The position numbers and the translations under genes are program-made. DNA of 64,000 nt from an uncultured Clostridia bacterium (GTDB lineage: Bacteria; Bacillota; Clostridia; TANB77; CAG-508), in assembly GCA_934168355.1 (NCBI GenBank), contig CAKPNI010000004.1, forward strand, positions 6,450-70,449, read 5' to 3'. Below, in pieces: positions 28,994-41,777 of the stretch; the stretch's first letter is position 1; each line of letters begins with the position of its first letter. Below the pieces are notes generated by a model. The model saw only the letters and a list, made by a program, of their open reading frames with translations, did no database searches and was not told the origin of the DNA.

Positions 28994-30157
28994 TTATCCA
29001 AACAACCCGCGTTTCTTCACTGGTGGTTGCTCATTCATAGTTTTAGCAAGTTCAATCATAAGTTCCCTTTGTTCTTTAGTAAGCTTTCTTGGAGTCTGAA
29101 CAACAACTCTAAAAATAAAATTACCCTGAGCAGTAGAATTTAAACTCTTAAATCCTTTGGCACGAATAGTAAATTGAGTACCGGTTTGAGTTCCATCAGG
29201 CATTCTGTAAACTTCTTTAGTTCCATCTACCATTGGAATTTCAAGTTCAGCTCCTAATGTTGCTTGTGTAATTGTAACAGGAATATCGCAGTATACATTA
29301 TTTCCATCTCTTTTATAAATACTACTTTTTCTAACCCTAACAGTTATGTATAAATCTCCTGCAGGTCCACCTTTTATTCCCGGATTTCCTTGACCTCTTA
29401 ATACCACTGTTTGGTTATCATTTATTCCTGCTGGAATTTTAACTTTAACCTTTGGCGTTTTTCTAACAGTTCCTTTTCCATGACAATGTTCACAAGGCTC
29501 TTTTATAATTTCACCTGTTCCCCTACATTCTGAGCAAGGTCTTGTAGTTTGAACTCTTCCTAATATTGTATTTTGGAAACTTGTTACATTACCTGTACCA
29601 TTACATGTTGGACATTTTATTGGACTTGTTCCTTTTTTAGCTCCTGTTCCATTACATTCTGTACAAGTTTCTTGTCTATTAACTATAATTTCTTTTTCTG
29701 TTCCTAAAAAAGACTCCTCAAAAGTTATTTCTATACTTATATTTAAATCTTCACCTTTACGAGGTCCATTATTTCTTCTCGAATTTGCTCTTTGACCTCC
29801 AAATCCTCCGCCAAAGAATGATGAGAATATATCTCCTAAATCACCGAAATCACCAAAATCTGATGATGTATATGAATAATATCCATTTCCACCACCAAAT
29901 GGTCCTCCTGCGCCAAATCCTGCTCCACTTGGGTCTGCTGTTCCAAATTGGTCATACATTTTTCTTTTTTGTGGATTTGATAATACTTCATATGCTTCAT
30001 TTACTTCCTTGAACTTAGCTTCTGCTGCTTCTCTATTATCCGGGTTTGCATCAGGGTGATATTTTTTTGCCATTTTTCTATATGCTTTTTTTAGTTCGTC
30101 ATCTGTTGCATTTTTACTTACTCCTAATAATTCGTAGTAATCTTTTTTTTCTGCCAC
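28994..30157 (-). CDS. dnaJ: Chaperone DnaJ
   Basis: Hsp40 co-chaperone that delivers clients to DnaK and stimulates its ATPase. The J-domain carries YHPDAN (the HPD motif); a Gly/Phe region follows, then four CxxCxGxG zinc repeats ([36 protein letters not shown]) and the substrate-binding C-terminus. GTG at 30157 follows GGAGGTG. Last gene of the grpE-dnaK-dnaJ operon. Confidence 0.96.
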   Translation of the reverse strand: MAEKKDYYELLGVSKNATDDELKKAYRKMAKKYHPDANPDNREAAEAKFKEVNEAYEVLSNPQKRKMYDQFGTADPSGAGFGAGGPFGGGNGYYSYTSSDFGDFGDLGDIFSSFFGGGFGGQRANSRRNNGPRKGEDLNISIEITFEESFLGTEKEIIVNRQETCTECNGTGAKKGTSPIKCPTCNGTGNVTSFQNTILGRVQTTRPCSECRGTGEIIKEPCEHCHGKGTVRKTPKVKVKIPAGINDNQTVVLRGQGNPGIKGGPAGDLYITVRVRKSSIYKRDGNNVYCDIPVTITQATLGAELEIPMVDGTKEVYRMPDGTQTGTQFTIRAKGFKSLNSTAQGNFIFRVVVQTPRKLTKEQRELMIELAKTMNEQPPVKKRGLFG

Positions 30158-30199
30158 CTTTTTCACCTCCAACTAATTTTTCGTCCTTTATCAAAGTTT

Positions 30200-30227
30200 G
30201 AGGTTGGACATTTTTGTTTCCAACCTC
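30200..30227 (-). promoter_or_regulatory. Hairpin between dnaK and dnaJ
   Basis: GAGGTTGGA / TCCAACCTC forms a 9-bp stem without a strong T-run on the minus strand. It may partly terminate or process the mRNA to keep DnaJ below DnaK. Confidence 0.5.
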
Positions 30228-30244
30228 TTTTAACTTTTTTACAA

Positions 30245-32110
<1,866 letters not shown>

Positions 32111-32149
32111 TTATAATGGGGTTCTTTATTTTGCCCCTTTTTATATTTA

Positions 32150-32644
32150 TTAATTATTAACTACTACCATTGAATGTCTTAATACCTTGCTTCCTAATTT
32201 GTATCCTTTTCTGTATTCTTGTACTATTTCTTGGCTTTGTTTGCTTTCGTCTTGTACACTTCCTACTGCATCATGTAAACTTGGATCAAATATTTGTCCC
32301 TCTGTTGGTATTTCTTCGACATTGTGTTTATTTAAAAATTCTTTGAATTGTTTTTCTACAAGTTGAACTCCCTGTTTGTATTGTTCATCTTTACTTTCTG
32401 CTTTTACCGCATTTTCTAAGTTGTCTATTGCAGGTAACATTCCTGTTATTATATCCCCTAAAACAGAATTATATAAGCTTTCTCTTTCTTTTTGACTTCT
32501 TTTTTTGAAGTTTTCAAATTCTGCTAGGACTCTTTTATATCTATCATTTAATTCATCGTATTCTTCATTTGAATGTAATACTTTTTCTTGATTTTCTTTT
32601 ATCTCTATATTTTCTACTTCTTCAGTATTTTCTTTTTCTGCCAC
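32150..32644 (-). CDS. grpE: Nucleotide exchange factor GrpE
   Basis: Nucleotide exchange factor for DnaK. A charged N-terminus is followed by a long coiled coil (DRYKRVLAEFENFKKRSQKE) and the beta-wing domain VEEIPTEGQIFDPSLHDAVG. GTG at 32644 is chosen because AAGGGA lies before it and because an alternative TTG upstream overlaps the CIRCE operator. First gene of the heat-shock operon. Confidence 0.93.
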   Translation of the reverse strand: MAEKENTEEVENIEIKENQEKVLHSNEEYDELNDRYKRVLAEFENFKKRSQKERESLYNSVLGDIITGMLPAIDNLENAVKAESKDEQYKQGVQLVEKQFKEFLNKHNVEEIPTEGQIFDPSLHDAVGSVQDESKQSQEIVQEYRKGYKLGSKVLRHSMVVVNN

Positions 32645-32675
32645 TTTTATCCCTTCTTTCTTTTTTAGTGTTATT

Positions 32676-32702
32676 TTAGCACTCAAAAGTAAAGTTTGCT
32701 AA
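32676..32702 (-). promoter_or_regulatory. CIRCE operator for HrcA
   Basis: TTAGCACTC, nine bases, then GTTTGCTAA. This matches the CIRCE consensus TTAGCACTC-N9-GAGTGCTAA at 16 of 18 arm positions and sits between the promoter and grpE. hrcA lies about 1.3 kb upstream on the same strand. Confidence 0.88.
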
Positions 32703-32712
32703 ATTCTTGTAT

Positions 32713-32741
32713 ATAATATACTTTTTTTTAGCAGTTGTCAA
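32713..32741 (-). promoter_or_regulatory. Sigma-A promoter of grpE-dnaK-dnaJ
   Basis: A perfect -35 TTGACA (32736-32741), 17-bp spacer and -10 TATTAT (32713-32718) on the minus strand. The CIRCE element follows directly, the expected arrangement for HrcA repression. Confidence 0.85.
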
Positions 32742-32785
32742 GTATTTTTGCTAATTTTTATTTAAAATTTATTTTTGGACTAATG

Positions 32786-32816
32786 AAAAAAAGCCCTGCT
32801 CAATGCAAGACTTTTT
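32786..32816 (-). terminator. Terminator after the small hypothetical gene
   Basis: AAAGTCTTGC and GCAGGGCTTT pair imperfectly, followed by a T-run on the minus strand. A similar hairpin overlaps the hrcA stop near 34000, so the two may be related. Confidence 0.6.
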
Positions 32817-32863
32817 AATACTAATTTATTTTTTCATCTCTTACCATTTAACAAAATACATAA

Positions 32864-33217
32864 CTATATCCCCATTTTCTTCATTCTTAAATCAGTATTC
32901 AACTTTAAAATTCTTTTATCAACATAATTTATCCTATCCAACACTGCTTTTTCAACTTCATTTAATTCTTCTAAGCTCATTTCATCTAAAATGTTTAAAT
33001 CTTTCCTTATAGAATTTATTAGCTTTAATCCTTTTTTATCTTCCCTAAAGGATATATACTCATTAAACTTTTCTTTTTGATTTGATATATTCTTTGTACT
33101 TGGTATAGTTTGTTTTATTTCTACCTCTGTCTTTTTATTAAAAATAGAACTAAAAAAATTCTTTATTTTTGAAAATATGTTTTCCTTATAAACTATAATT
33201 TCTTTTTTATCTTCCAT
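32864..33217 (-). CDS. Hypothetical protein between hrcA and grpE
   Basis: About 117 aa, mostly helical and charged; it has an amphipathic segment KIKNFFSSIFNKK near the N-terminus and a coiled-coil-like C-terminus (LEELNEVEKAVLDRINYVDK). ATG at 33217 overlaps the upstream stop by 11 bp, so translation is probably coupled. Not recognised. Confidence 0.55.
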   Translation of the reverse strand: MEDKKEIIVYKENIFSKIKNFFSSIFNKKTEVEIKQTIPSTKNISNQKEKFNEYISFREDKKGLKLINSIRKDLNILDEMSLEELNEVEKAVLDRINYVDKRILKLNTDLRMKKMGI

Positions 33218-33695
33218 TTTCTTTTTCCTCCGTGCTCTTTTCTTCACTATTTTCTTTATCAATAGTTTTAACCTCGTTATCTAACCTTATCATTTCTTCT
33301 TCCTTCAAATCCAAGATGTTTAAATATTCTTTTATTCTTTGCCTTTTAGTTTCCTTTTCATCTAAATCCCCCTCTTGCTGAGGTGTTTGAAAGCTTTTCA
33401 TATCATCATCTAAACGTTCTCTATTTTCCTTTTCAATATCATCTTGAGTTTTCACTTTAACATCTTGTCTTATTTTGGAATAATCTTCATTGGTTAATTC
33501 CTCTTGGTTTAATTCCTCTATGACATTATCAATAAGTGTTCTTCTTTCTTCTTTTTGTTCTGGTGTTTGGAATTTTGGTGCCGAGCTGTTTTTTTTCTCA
33601 TCTTTATTTTCTTCACTCCATTTTTCATACTCTTCTTTTGTAACTCTCACAACCTCGCCATATTCATTTATAATAAAATTTTTTTCTTCTCTCAT
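33207..33695 (-). CDS. Highly charged hypothetical protein
   Basis: A 162-aa Glu/Lys/Asp-rich protein with almost no hydrophobic core after the first 25 residues (FIINEYGEVVRVTKEEYEKW). It contains two similar FQTP(E/Q)Q segments (residues about 42 and 107). Probably disordered or coiled. Forms a translationally coupled pair with the next gene. Confidence 0.55.
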   Translation of the reverse strand: MREEKNFIINEYGEVVRVTKEEYEKWSEENKDEKKNSSAPKFQTPEQKEERRTLIDNVIEELNQEELTNEDYSKIRQDVKVKTQDDIEKENRERLDDDMKSFQTPQQEGDLDEKETKRQRIKEYLNILDLKEEEMIRLDNEVKTIDKENSEEKSTEEKENGR

Positions 33696-34019
33696 TTTTT
33701 TCTCCTCTATATTTTTTTATTATTAATATTGTGTTAGTTATATTCTATATTTTATTCATTTTATTGTCAACAAATTTTATAATGTTTTCTGTGATTCGTA
33801 ATAAAATTTTAAAAAATGTAGAGTAGGTTTCAAAATAGATATCATTACGAATTGCAGTTATGTTTTTTATACATTTTTGTTATTGAATTTGTATCAAAAA
33901 GATGCGTTTTCTAATATTTTTAATACAAATTCTATAACTTTACAAATACAATTAAACATTATCTATTATTTGTAAATTATTTTTTTCATAAAAAATAAAG
34001 CCTTGCCTAACACAAGACT
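33696..34019. other. Intergenic region with two inverted repeats
   Basis: About 320 bp without a gene. ATTCGTAAT pairs with ATTACGAAT (about 33796 and 33847), and AATTTGTAT pairs with ATACAAATT (about 33887 and 33924). The hairpin near 33990-34025 overlaps the hrcA stop and may terminate it. No recognised regulatory class. Confidence 0.5.
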
Positions 34020-35033
34020 TTATTCCTTATTCTCCTCATTCAATTTCTTACTAATATACTTCATAACAGAAATAACCTTAGAATAATCCATTCTCTTAGG
34101 ACCAATAATACCAATAGTACCCATATCCTTATTACCAATCTTATGCTTAAAAGTAACAACACTAAAATCCTTAAGTTGTTCCTTCTCATCCTCTCCACCG
34201 ATATAAACATTAATATCTTCAGCAAAACCAGAATTAAGCATATCTGCAATAAGTTCCTTTTCATCTAAAATATTCATAAAATTCTTAGCAACCTGAAGAG
34301 AATTAAATTCTGGCAAATCTAATTCTTTTCTAGCGCCTTGAAGATGAATTTCAGTTTCCTCAAATAAAACCTTCTTAATTTGAGTAATTATAGGCTTAAT
34401 TACTCCAACCATGCCTTTCATCTCATTATACAAATAATCTTCCAAAGGCTGGTTTATAGTTTCAATTGGTTTACCTTTAAGTTTATTATTAAACATATAA
34501 TTTATAGTTTCAACTTGTTTTTCAGTAACATCTTCATCAAATTTTATAATAGTTTCTTTAACCATTCCTGTATCTGTCATAATAACCGCCAAAATCATTC
34601 TTGAGCCTAATAATACAAATTTAATTTCCTTAATAATTTGTTCATCCGTTTTTGGTCCTATTGTAACAGTAGTATAATGAGTTATTTCAGAAATAGTACT
34701 AGCCGTTATTTTAGTTAAATCTTCAATTTCATTAACCTTTGTTTCAAGCTTATCGCTTATGTATTTAACTTCTTCTAAGCTTATGTTATCATCTTTAAGT
34801 AATTCGTCAACATAGTATCTATAACCTTTTGCTGATGGTACTCTTCCACTAGATGTATGCATTTTGTCAAGTAAGCCTTTTTTCTCAAGGTCTGCCATTT
34901 CATTTCTTATTGTTGCGCTACTGCATTCTAAGCCATATTTACTTATTAAAGCATTTGAGCTTACTGGTTCTGCAGTGTTAATATATTCTTCAACTATTGC
35001 TTGCAAAACCTTTTTCTTTCTATCATCTAGCAT
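34020..35033 (-). CDS. hrcA: Heat-inducible transcription repressor HrcA
   Basis: Represses class I heat-shock operons by binding CIRCE. The winged-helix N-terminus has RKKKVLQAIVEEYINTAEPVSS and SSATIRNEMADLEKKGLL, the family hallmark. The C-terminal GAF-like dimerisation domain ends with VGVI-like GTIGIIGPKRMDYSKVI. 337 aa, complete. Its target CIRCE is visible at 32676-32702. Confidence 0.95.
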   Translation of the reverse strand: MLDDRKKKVLQAIVEEYINTAEPVSSNALISKYGLECSSATIRNEMADLEKKGLLDKMHTSSGRVPSAKGYRYYVDELLKDDNISLEEVKYISDKLETKVNEIEDLTKITASTISEITHYTTVTIGPKTDEQIIKEIKFVLLGSRMILAVIMTDTGMVKETIIKFDEDVTEKQVETINYMFNNKLKGKPIETINQPLEDYLYNEMKGMVGVIKPIITQIKKVLFEETEIHLQGARKELDLPEFNSLQVAKNFMNILDEKELIADMLNSGFAEDINVYIGGEDEKEQLKDFSVVTFKHKIGNKDMGTIGIIGPKRMDYSKVISVMKYISKKLNEENKE

Positions 35034-35049
35034 TTTCTTCCCCTCTTTT

Positions 35050-37356
35050 CTATTTTATTTCATTTAAATTAATATTTTTTATTACAATATTTGAAAAATC
35101 ATCATCTTCCTCAAATTGTAATTTGTTTATTTCTCTTGTTTTATCTTCATGTACAGTTACATTTGATAAATCCACTAAAATTTTATTTGATAAATTCATA
35201 CCAAGTGGTAATGTCATGTTTTTATTATCAAAGAATATGATATTTGTAAATGCAATATAATTTGTTCCTTTTGGTAATTTTATTTTATACAAATATAATT
35301 TATCAATATTTTTTTCTTGTTTCAAAAATTCATCTACTTCTTTTTCAGAATCAAGCGAAACTGCTTCAAATGTGTTGAATTCTAGTTTTTCGGTGCTTGC
35401 TTTATATACATACATATCCTCTGGTAAGGAATTCTTTGTTATAGCACTTTTTAAGTCTTTTATAACTCTTTCTAGATTTCTTTTTAGTTCTAATCCTCTT
35501 GTTTCTTTTTTTACTTCAAGTATTTCAACTCTATCACGAGGTTGTTCTCTATGTGTCTTATTTCCTAATGTTCTTTCTTTGTTATTTGTTTGTCTTATTC
35601 TTCCAAAAATATTGAAAATGTCGTCATCATCCTCTTCTAGGTCTTCGCCTTTTGCTCTCGCAAGCTTAATCTTTTTTAGTTTTTCAGATATTTCTTTATT
35701 TTCGGCAAGTTTTAAATTCATTCTGTTTAAAAGTGGTAAAATATCTGTTGTTGCAATAAAGCAACTATCTAGTTCAGAGTCTGTTAGTTTGTTTCTTTGG
35801 AACTTATCTGCTTCTATTCCGAATTCTTCAAAATCATCCTCATAATTAAATACTTTTTCTAATTTTTTTACATTAAATTCTTCTTCTTCTCCCTCATCTA
35901 ATGATGCAACTGCATCCTTATTTGAGTATTTCCAGAATTCGAAAATGCTCTTTTTGTGTTTATTTATCTCATCTATGTAATTACTTGCATTTTCAATTTT
36001 CTTTTTAAGGTTTTTGTTCTTTAGTTTTAAAGCATTTATATCCATTACAATTTTGTTTGCTTCATCTTCTTTTCCTTCTAGTTCTTTAAAACTTTGTTCA
36101 AGTTCATATAAAGTATAATTTTTTTGCTCCATTTTAAATTTTTCTTGTTTATGTTTTACTTTTCTTTCTGGCTTTTCTGCTTTTTCCTCTTTTTTACTCA
36201 TCTGTTTTACAGATTTACCTGAACTTGTCTTTTTTCCCCCAAACTTGAAGAAATATTTAACTTTGCCAAAAAACGTTTTTTTGCACTCTAAAAATGTTGT
36301 TATTTGTTTTTCTTTCGCCATATATTCTTCTTCTAGTGATTTTGCTTCTTTTTGTAATTTTTCTAATTTTACTTTTAATTCATCTAAATCATCAATAGTC
36401 TTATTTTTTAGGCTTACAGATTTTAGATATTGTTGCATTATAAATTCTGGTAATACCCTATATTTTACATTTGAATTATCTAAGTAAAACTCTAAACTTC
36501 CATTTTCATTAATGTTTGTACTAAATTTATAGTAACGAGGAAGTTCTGTTTGTAATATAAATAATGCTTTTACTAATTTATAAAATTTTGCAGCTTCTTT
36601 TTCATCTTCTAACTTTACTTTATATAAAGTTTTTATTTTATCAAAAAGCTCTGTTTCTCCAATAATATTTAAACTTACATCGTCTTTTTTGTTCCATACT
36701 TCATATATTGTAGGATAGTCTTTTGTAAATAGCCATAAGTAGTTTTCTAAATCTTTTATCTCGTCTTTTCTTAAAATTTTACCATCATAATCTACTAAAC
36801 TTACAGGAACGAATATCTTATCATTTTTCTTGTTTGCAATTTTTCTTTTTAACACATAGAAAAATGTAGAATAGTCTGTATCATCTGTTGGAACTATCAT
36901 AAAGTATTTATTAGATATTTCAGAATAATATATTTGCCACAAATAATTTCCTGTAAATTTCACTTTAAAAGGTAATTCTTTTGATAGCATCTTTTGCTCA
37001 GCTTCTACATTTTCTATTTGTGGTATGCTTACTTTATTTAACATATTTAAAAATTCGGTAAAATTCATTAAATTTTCCTCATTTTTAGAATCTAAATAAT
37101 AGCATAATGGCATTGCTTTTTCGTATTTTTCTTTTATTGTATTTATTCTGTTGGTTGGTGAAAGTAATATTTCAATATCATTTACATTTATAAATCTATA
37201 TTGCTTATATTTTTTTTCATCATATCCTCTTAAAGTCCTAAAATTTATGTCTGAATATTCTTTTAATGACTTTGGTATTTTTTCCAAATCAAGTCCAATA
37301 TAATCCAACTTTTCTTTTAATTTAGAATCCACTTCTGTTTTTTTCTTTCTAGGCAA
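35050..37356 (-). CDS. Large coiled-coil hypothetical protein
   Basis: A 768-aa cytosolic protein without signal or membrane helix. Residues 1-310 are mixed alpha/beta (YLWQIYYSEISNKYFMIVPTDDTDYSTFFYVLK). Residues about 335-480 are coiled coil with a Lys-rich break (KKTSSGKSVKQMSKKEEK). The C-terminal 120 residues are again globular (NYIAFTNIIFFDNKNMTLPLG). Not recognised. TTG start behind GAGGAAG. It precedes hrcA by 16 bp, so it may be co-regulated. Confidence 0.6.
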   Translation of the reverse strand: MPRKKKTEVDSKLKEKLDYIGLDLEKIPKSLKEYSDINFRTLRGYDEKKYKQYRFINVNDIEILLSPTNRINTIKEKYEKAMPLCYYLDSKNEENLMNFTEFLNMLNKVSIPQIENVEAEQKMLSKELPFKVKFTGNYLWQIYYSEISNKYFMIVPTDDTDYSTFFYVLKRKIANKKNDKIFVPVSLVDYDGKILRKDEIKDLENYLWLFTKDYPTIYEVWNKKDDVSLNIIGETELFDKIKTLYKVKLEDEKEAAKFYKLVKALFILQTELPRYYKFSTNINENGSLEFYLDNSNVKYRVLPEFIMQQYLKSVSLKNKTIDDLDELKVKLEKLQKEAKSLEEEYMAKEKQITTFLECKKTFFGKVKYFFKFGGKKTSSGKSVKQMSKKEEKAEKPERKVKHKQEKFKMEQKNYTLYELEQSFKELEGKEDEANKIVMDINALKLKNKNLKKKIENASNYIDEINKHKKSIFEFWKYSNKDAVASLDEGEEEEFNVKKLEKVFNYEDDFEEFGIEADKFQRNKLTDSELDSCFIATTDILPLLNRMNLKLAENKEISEKLKKIKLARAKGEDLEEDDDDIFNIFGRIRQTNNKERTLGNKTHREQPRDRVEILEVKKETRGLELKRNLERVIKDLKSAITKNSLPEDMYVYKASTEKLEFNTFEAVSLDSEKEVDEFLKQEKNIDKLYLYKIKLPKGTNYIAFTNIIFFDNKNMTLPLGMNLSNKILVDLSNVTVHEDKTREINKLQFEEDDDFSNIVIKNINLNEIK

Positions 37357-37383
37357 TTTACATACTTCCTCTCTTTAGGTCTT

Positions 37384-38958
37384 TTAATTTTTCATTTTAT
37401 TTTTTATAAATTCAATTTCTTCTTCTGCATTTAGTCTCATAAATAAAGGCTCACCTTTTTCAATTACTTTTGTATTTTCTATTTTTTCATAATTATCAAG
37501 GCTTTCCCATGTCTTTAATTCTGGATTTGCTATGCCTAATTGGTTAAACATTTTTTCAGATGTTGATTCCATAAATGGACTAATTAGAATTGCTATTCTT
37601 CTTAAATTTTCAATTAAGTGATATATACAAGCTTCAAGCTTTTCCTTGTTCTCTTCTTTTGCCAATACCCAAGGTGATGTTTCATCTATATATTTATTTG
37701 TTCTTGAAACTAAGCTCCATATTTCTTGAAGTGAATTTGATATTTCAAATTCTTCAAATGTTTTCTCAAATTTAGATGTTACATTTTTTGCAAATTCTTC
37801 TAATTCTTTATCTACATCATTTTTGCAACCATTGTATTTTGGAACAACTCCGCCAAAATATTTGTTACACATTGCAATTGTTCTATTTAATAAATTTCCT
37901 AGGTCATTTGATAAATCGAAATTGTATCTTTCTACAAATTCTTCTGGAGAAAACACACCATCTGTTGAAACTGGCATTTCTCTAAGTAGGAAATAACGCG
38001 TTGCATCTAATCCATATCTATCAATTAATAATTCTGGATAGATTACATTTCCTTTTGATTTTGACATTTTTCCGTCTTTCATCATTATCCAGTTATGGAC
38101 AAATATTTGCTTTGGAAGTGGTAAGTCTAATGCCATTAGGAATATTGGCCAATATATTAAATGGAATCTTGCTATGTCTTTTCCAACTATATGTAAATTA
38201 GCTGGCCAGAATTTTTTGAATAATTCATCATTTTCTGATTCGTATCCAAGTGCTGTTAAGTAATTTGTTAAGGCATCAAGCCATACATATATTACATGTT
38301 TTGGGTCTTTTAATACTTTTATTCCCCAGTCAAATGTTGTACGAGTTACACATAAGTCCTCTAATCCCGGTTTTATGAAGTTATTTATCATTTCTGTTTT
38401 TCTATAATCTGGCTTTATAAAATCTGGATGTTCTTCATAGTATTTTAATAGTCTTGGTGCATATTTTTTCATGTTGAAGAAGTAACATTCTTCTTTCATC
38501 AATTTTACTTCTCTTCCACAATCTGGGCATTTTCCATCTACTAGTTGTGTTTTTGTAAAATAACTTTCACATGGTACACAATACCAACCTTCATATTCTC
38601 CTTTATAGATATCTCCTTGGTCCATTAATCTATCAAATATTTTTTGTACTACTTTTTCGTGTCTGTCTTCAGTTGTTCTTATGAAATCATCATAATTTAT
38701 ATCCATTAATTTCCACAAGTCTTTTGCTGCTTTTGCTGCTTCGTCTACATATTCTTGTGGTTTCATATTTTGTTTTTTGGCTACTTCTTCTATTTTTTGT
38801 CCGTGTTCATCTGTTCCTGTTAGTAAATATGTTTCATATCCTCTTAATGTTTTGTATCTTTTTATTGTGTCTGCTAAGACTGTTGTATAGGCTGTTCCTA
38901 TGTGAAATTTTCCGCTTGGGTAATATATTGGTGTTGTTAAATAATATGTTTTTTTCAT
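37384..38958 (-). CDS. metG: Methionyl-tRNA synthetase
   Basis: Class I synthetase charging tRNA-Met. HIGH motif as FHIGTAY (residue 16), zinc-binding knuckle CVPCESYF...CPDCGREV, and [10 protein letters not shown] for ATP binding. 524 aa; the C-terminal EMAP/tRNA-binding domain seen in longer homologues is absent. ATG at 38958 begins [13 protein letters not shown] as in the family. Confidence 0.95.
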   Translation of the reverse strand: MKKTYYLTTPIYYPSGKFHIGTAYTTVLADTIKRYKTLRGYETYLLTGTDEHGQKIEEVAKKQNMKPQEYVDEAAKAAKDLWKLMDINYDDFIRTTEDRHEKVVQKIFDRLMDQGDIYKGEYEGWYCVPCESYFTKTQLVDGKCPDCGREVKLMKEECYFFNMKKYAPRLLKYYEEHPDFIKPDYRKTEMINNFIKPGLEDLCVTRTTFDWGIKVLKDPKHVIYVWLDALTNYLTALGYESENDELFKKFWPANLHIVGKDIARFHLIYWPIFLMALDLPLPKQIFVHNWIMMKDGKMSKSKGNVIYPELLIDRYGLDATRYFLLREMPVSTDGVFSPEEFVERYNFDLSNDLGNLLNRTIAMCNKYFGGVVPKYNGCKNDVDKELEEFAKNVTSKFEKTFEEFEISNSLQEIWSLVSRTNKYIDETSPWVLAKEENKEKLEACIYHLIENLRRIAILISPFMESTSEKMFNQLGIANPELKTWESLDNYEKIENTKVIEKGEPLFMRLNAEEEIEFIKNKMKN

Positions 38959-39032
38959 AATCTTTCCCGCCTTTCTCTTCAAATATTTTACATTATAATA
39001 TAATTTTGTAAAAATTTCAATCCTTTTTTCGT

Positions 39033-39072
39033 ATTAGGGACGGTTCTTTTCGCGAAAAGAACCGTCCCCAAT
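39033..39072. repeat. Dispersed GGGACGGTTC palindrome, copy 5
   Basis: ATTAGGGACGGTTCTTTTCGCGAAAAGAACCGTCCCCAAT-type element; arms pair around TTCGCGAA. It lies between spoIIE and metG, a likely terminator for spoIIE. Confidence 0.8.
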
Positions 39073-39080
39073 CTAAAAAA

Positions 39081-41513
39081 TCACATTTTCTTTATAAATT
39101 TACAAACCACAACACTCATATCATCCTTAATTTTTCCAAAATTATTATCAACTGACTCATTCAAAATAATATCAGCAATCTTTTGTGGATTTGTAACTTC
39201 CATATCCTCTAAAAGGTATTTAACCCATAATTCCTTATTTTTATACTCAATATTAGAATCCAAAATTCCATCACTACACATAACAATAATATCATTATTT
39301 TCGATATCTTTATCAAAAACATCTGTACTTGCACTCTTTACAATTCCAGCAGGTAATGTAAGTGATTTTATTATTTGAATTTTTCTATTATTTTTTATGT
39401 ATGTAGGACATGCTCCATTTTTTATAAACTCAATATTTCCTTTATACAAATCAACTATTGCAATATCTAATGTTGCAAAAACATCATCTGCTACATTTAG
39501 TAAATTTGCATTTATTAAGTCTACTGATGTATTTCTTTCAAAGCCTGAATTTAATAGTCTTTTAAGCATTGATGTAACAATTTGGCTACTTTTTCTGGCC
39601 TCTGGTCCTGAACCCATTCCATCACTTATTGCTATTAAGCATTTTCCGTCTTTTAATTTTGTTTGTATTATGCTATCTCCTGAAACTGACATATTGTCTT
39701 TTATTGCTATACTATGTCCCACATCTAATATGTACTTGTCATCTGATAAAAGTAAATATCTTTCTGAATTTTCACTTTTTATCTCATTTTTTTCTTGTAA
39801 AATGACTTTTTCTTCTAATACTTTACTTATTATATTTGTTATAATGTTTTCTACATCTTCATTTTCATTTTTTTCAATATATAACTCAATTTTATATCTA
39901 TCATTTTCTTTTTTATTTATAACTAAGTCTTGTACCAATATTTCTTTTTGTTTTAAAAGCAATGTTATTTGTTCTCTTTTTTCATTAAATAAATCATTTT
40001 GTGTTAGCTCATTTTCCATATTATCGGCTATTTCCGAAATTGCTTTTGATACACCATTTAGCTGAGTTTCGAAGTTTCTTTTTTCTTCATTTAATCTTTC
40101 TGACCATATGAAATTCATTTTGCTTATTCTAAATGCTGAATTTATTGCTTCCATCATTTTTTCTACATCTCTTGTTGTTTTTTCGTCATTTTTGTCAAAT
40201 CCTACGACGTAGTTATTGTTTCTTGCTAGAATTCTTAGTAAATCGCTTTCTCTTATAAATTGTTTTTCCATAAGCTCTAAAAATATGTCATCTACTATTT
40301 TTCCGTCTACATTTTCTATTGTGTCATATAAGATATTTTCTTCCATATATTCTATATTATTTAACAATTCAGTTATGAATTTCTGTTTATTTTTTTCCTT
40401 TATATCATCTTCTGTAATAGCAGTTGCTGCAACATTTTTGTATGTATCTGCCATATCTTTTACAACTTTTGATACATTGTTCAATTTGCTTACTGTCTCT
40501 TTGCTTCTATTTAAACCTCTATTCGTTCCAGCTGGTAAGAATTTATCTTTTCCTATTATATTTTCTATATTTAAATTGATATTTTTTGGAACTGCTAAAA
40601 GTGCAATTCCTGCAATTAGTATTTCTTTAAATAATATTAGATTTTGTACCATTCCATTTGCTACATATGAAAGTATTACATTTCCAAGTACAAATCCTGC
40701 AATTACTCCTATTTTACCGAATTTGTTTAATATTCCTGCAATCATTCCTGATATTGCATATGCAGCCACCACTATTGGCTCATTGTTTGCAATTATTCCA
40801 AGTGTTACTCCTATTGTTGCCCCAGCTGTCGTTCCTATTAGTATTCCATTTTTCCAGCCTAATACTAATACAATAAATATTGATAGGACATTTCTTATAG
40901 AAAATCCAAAGATGCTTAAATCTCCTAGGCTACATAATGCAATTGATAGAAGTAAGCTTGTTCCCAATACTTCTTCTATTGAAAATGCCATTTTTTCGTT
41001 GTAGCTTGTAATTACTGTAAGTGAATTTGCAAATATTTTGTAAAAAATTACTGCAACTATTGACATTGCTATTGCTGTTAATACATCATAGATTAAAAAT
41101 TGTGTCATTAATATTTTGGCTATATTTACAATTAAACTCGAAAAAAATATTCTTCTGGATAACATTACTTTTTCATTTCTACTTACATCATTGTATTTCG
41201 GCTCTCTTATAAAAATGCTTGCAAAGAATATTAATAATGTAACAATTAAGCTTATGGTTCCATTTAATCCTGATGTTATTCCATTTCCTATTAGTGCTAA
41301 GCCTATTACTGCAATTATTGGGATTTCATTTGCTATGCTTGCTCCTATTATTGCTAGGCTAAATGGAGATATATTGTATCCCATATTTACCATTGATACC
41401 ATTAAAGTTACTATATATAAAATTATATACTTTTTTGAAATTACATTGGCTAATATATTTTTTTTGCCGTTTTCTTCTTTTGTTTTTTCTGTTTCAGTTA
41501 TATTTTGAAACAC
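39081..41513 (-). CDS. spoIIE: Stage II sporulation protein E (PP2C phosphatase)
   Basis: A membrane serine phosphatase that dephosphorylates SpoIIAA to activate sigma-F in the forespore. About ten N-terminal transmembrane helices (residues 25-320), a central regulatory helical region, and a C-terminal PP2C-type domain with LIAISDGMGSGPEARKSS and NDIIVMCSDGILDS (metal-binding Asp). GTG at 41513 has GAGGTGG in front; an ATG at 41543 is an alternative. Together with sigK it shows the organism sporulates or descends from sporulators. Confidence 0.93.
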   Translation of the reverse strand: MFQNITETEKTKEENGKKNILANVISKKYIILYIVTLMVSMVNMGYNISPFSLAIIGASIANEIPIIAVIGLALIGNGITSGLNGTISLIVTLLIFFASIFIREPKYNDVSRNEKVMLSRRIFFSSLIVNIAKILMTQFLIYDVLTAIAMSIVAVIFYKIFANSLTVITSYNEKMAFSIEEVLGTSLLLSIALCSLGDLSIFGFSIRNVLSIFIVLVLGWKNGILIGTTAGATIGVTLGIIANNEPIVVAAYAISGMIAGILNKFGKIGVIAGFVLGNVILSYVANGMVQNLILFKEILIAGIALLAVPKNINLNIENIIGKDKFLPAGTNRGLNRSKETVSKLNNVSKVVKDMADTYKNVAATAITEDDIKEKNKQKFITELLNNIEYMEENILYDTIENVDGKIVDDIFLELMEKQFIRESDLLRILARNNNYVVGFDKNDEKTTRDVEKMMEAINSAFRISKMNFIWSERLNEEKRNFETQLNGVSKAISEIADNMENELTQNDLFNEKREQITLLLKQKEILVQDLVINKKENDRYKIELYIEKNENEDVENIITNIISKVLEEKVILQEKNEIKSENSERYLLLSDDKYILDVGHSIAIKDNMSVSGDSIIQTKLKDGKCLIAISDGMGSGPEARKSSQIVTSMLKRLLNSGFERNTSVDLINANLLNVADDVFATLDIAIVDLYKGNIEFIKNGACPTYIKNNRKIQIIKSLTLPAGIVKSASTDVFDKDIENNDIIVMCSDGILDSNIEYKNKELWVKYLLEDMEVTNPQKIADIILNESVDNNFGKIKDDMSVVVCKFIKKM

Positions 41514-41716
41514 TTTTACCACCTCTTCTTTTTTTAATAACATTTTACTACTTGTCCTTTGATTTTTTTGTCTTTTTTAGTATGCTAGTTAAAAAAAGTT
41601 TTCTACATATATTGCCTTTTTTATACTACCTTCCCTTTCTTCTTTGGTTATGTGGTTTTTATTTTATTATAGATTGTCGAAAAATACAATATTTTTTTGG
41701 AAAAAAGCAAAATAAG

Positions 41717-41768
41717 TAATGCAAAAAAATAAAATGTACAAAATCTGCACACTTTATTTTTTGCATTA
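41717..41768. terminator. Hairpin after the RHH-like gene
   Basis: TAATGCAAAAAATAAA pairs with TTTATTTTTTGCATTA around a short loop, just downstream of the minus-strand stop at 41778. Confidence 0.65.
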
Positions 41769-41777
41769 GTTAAATTT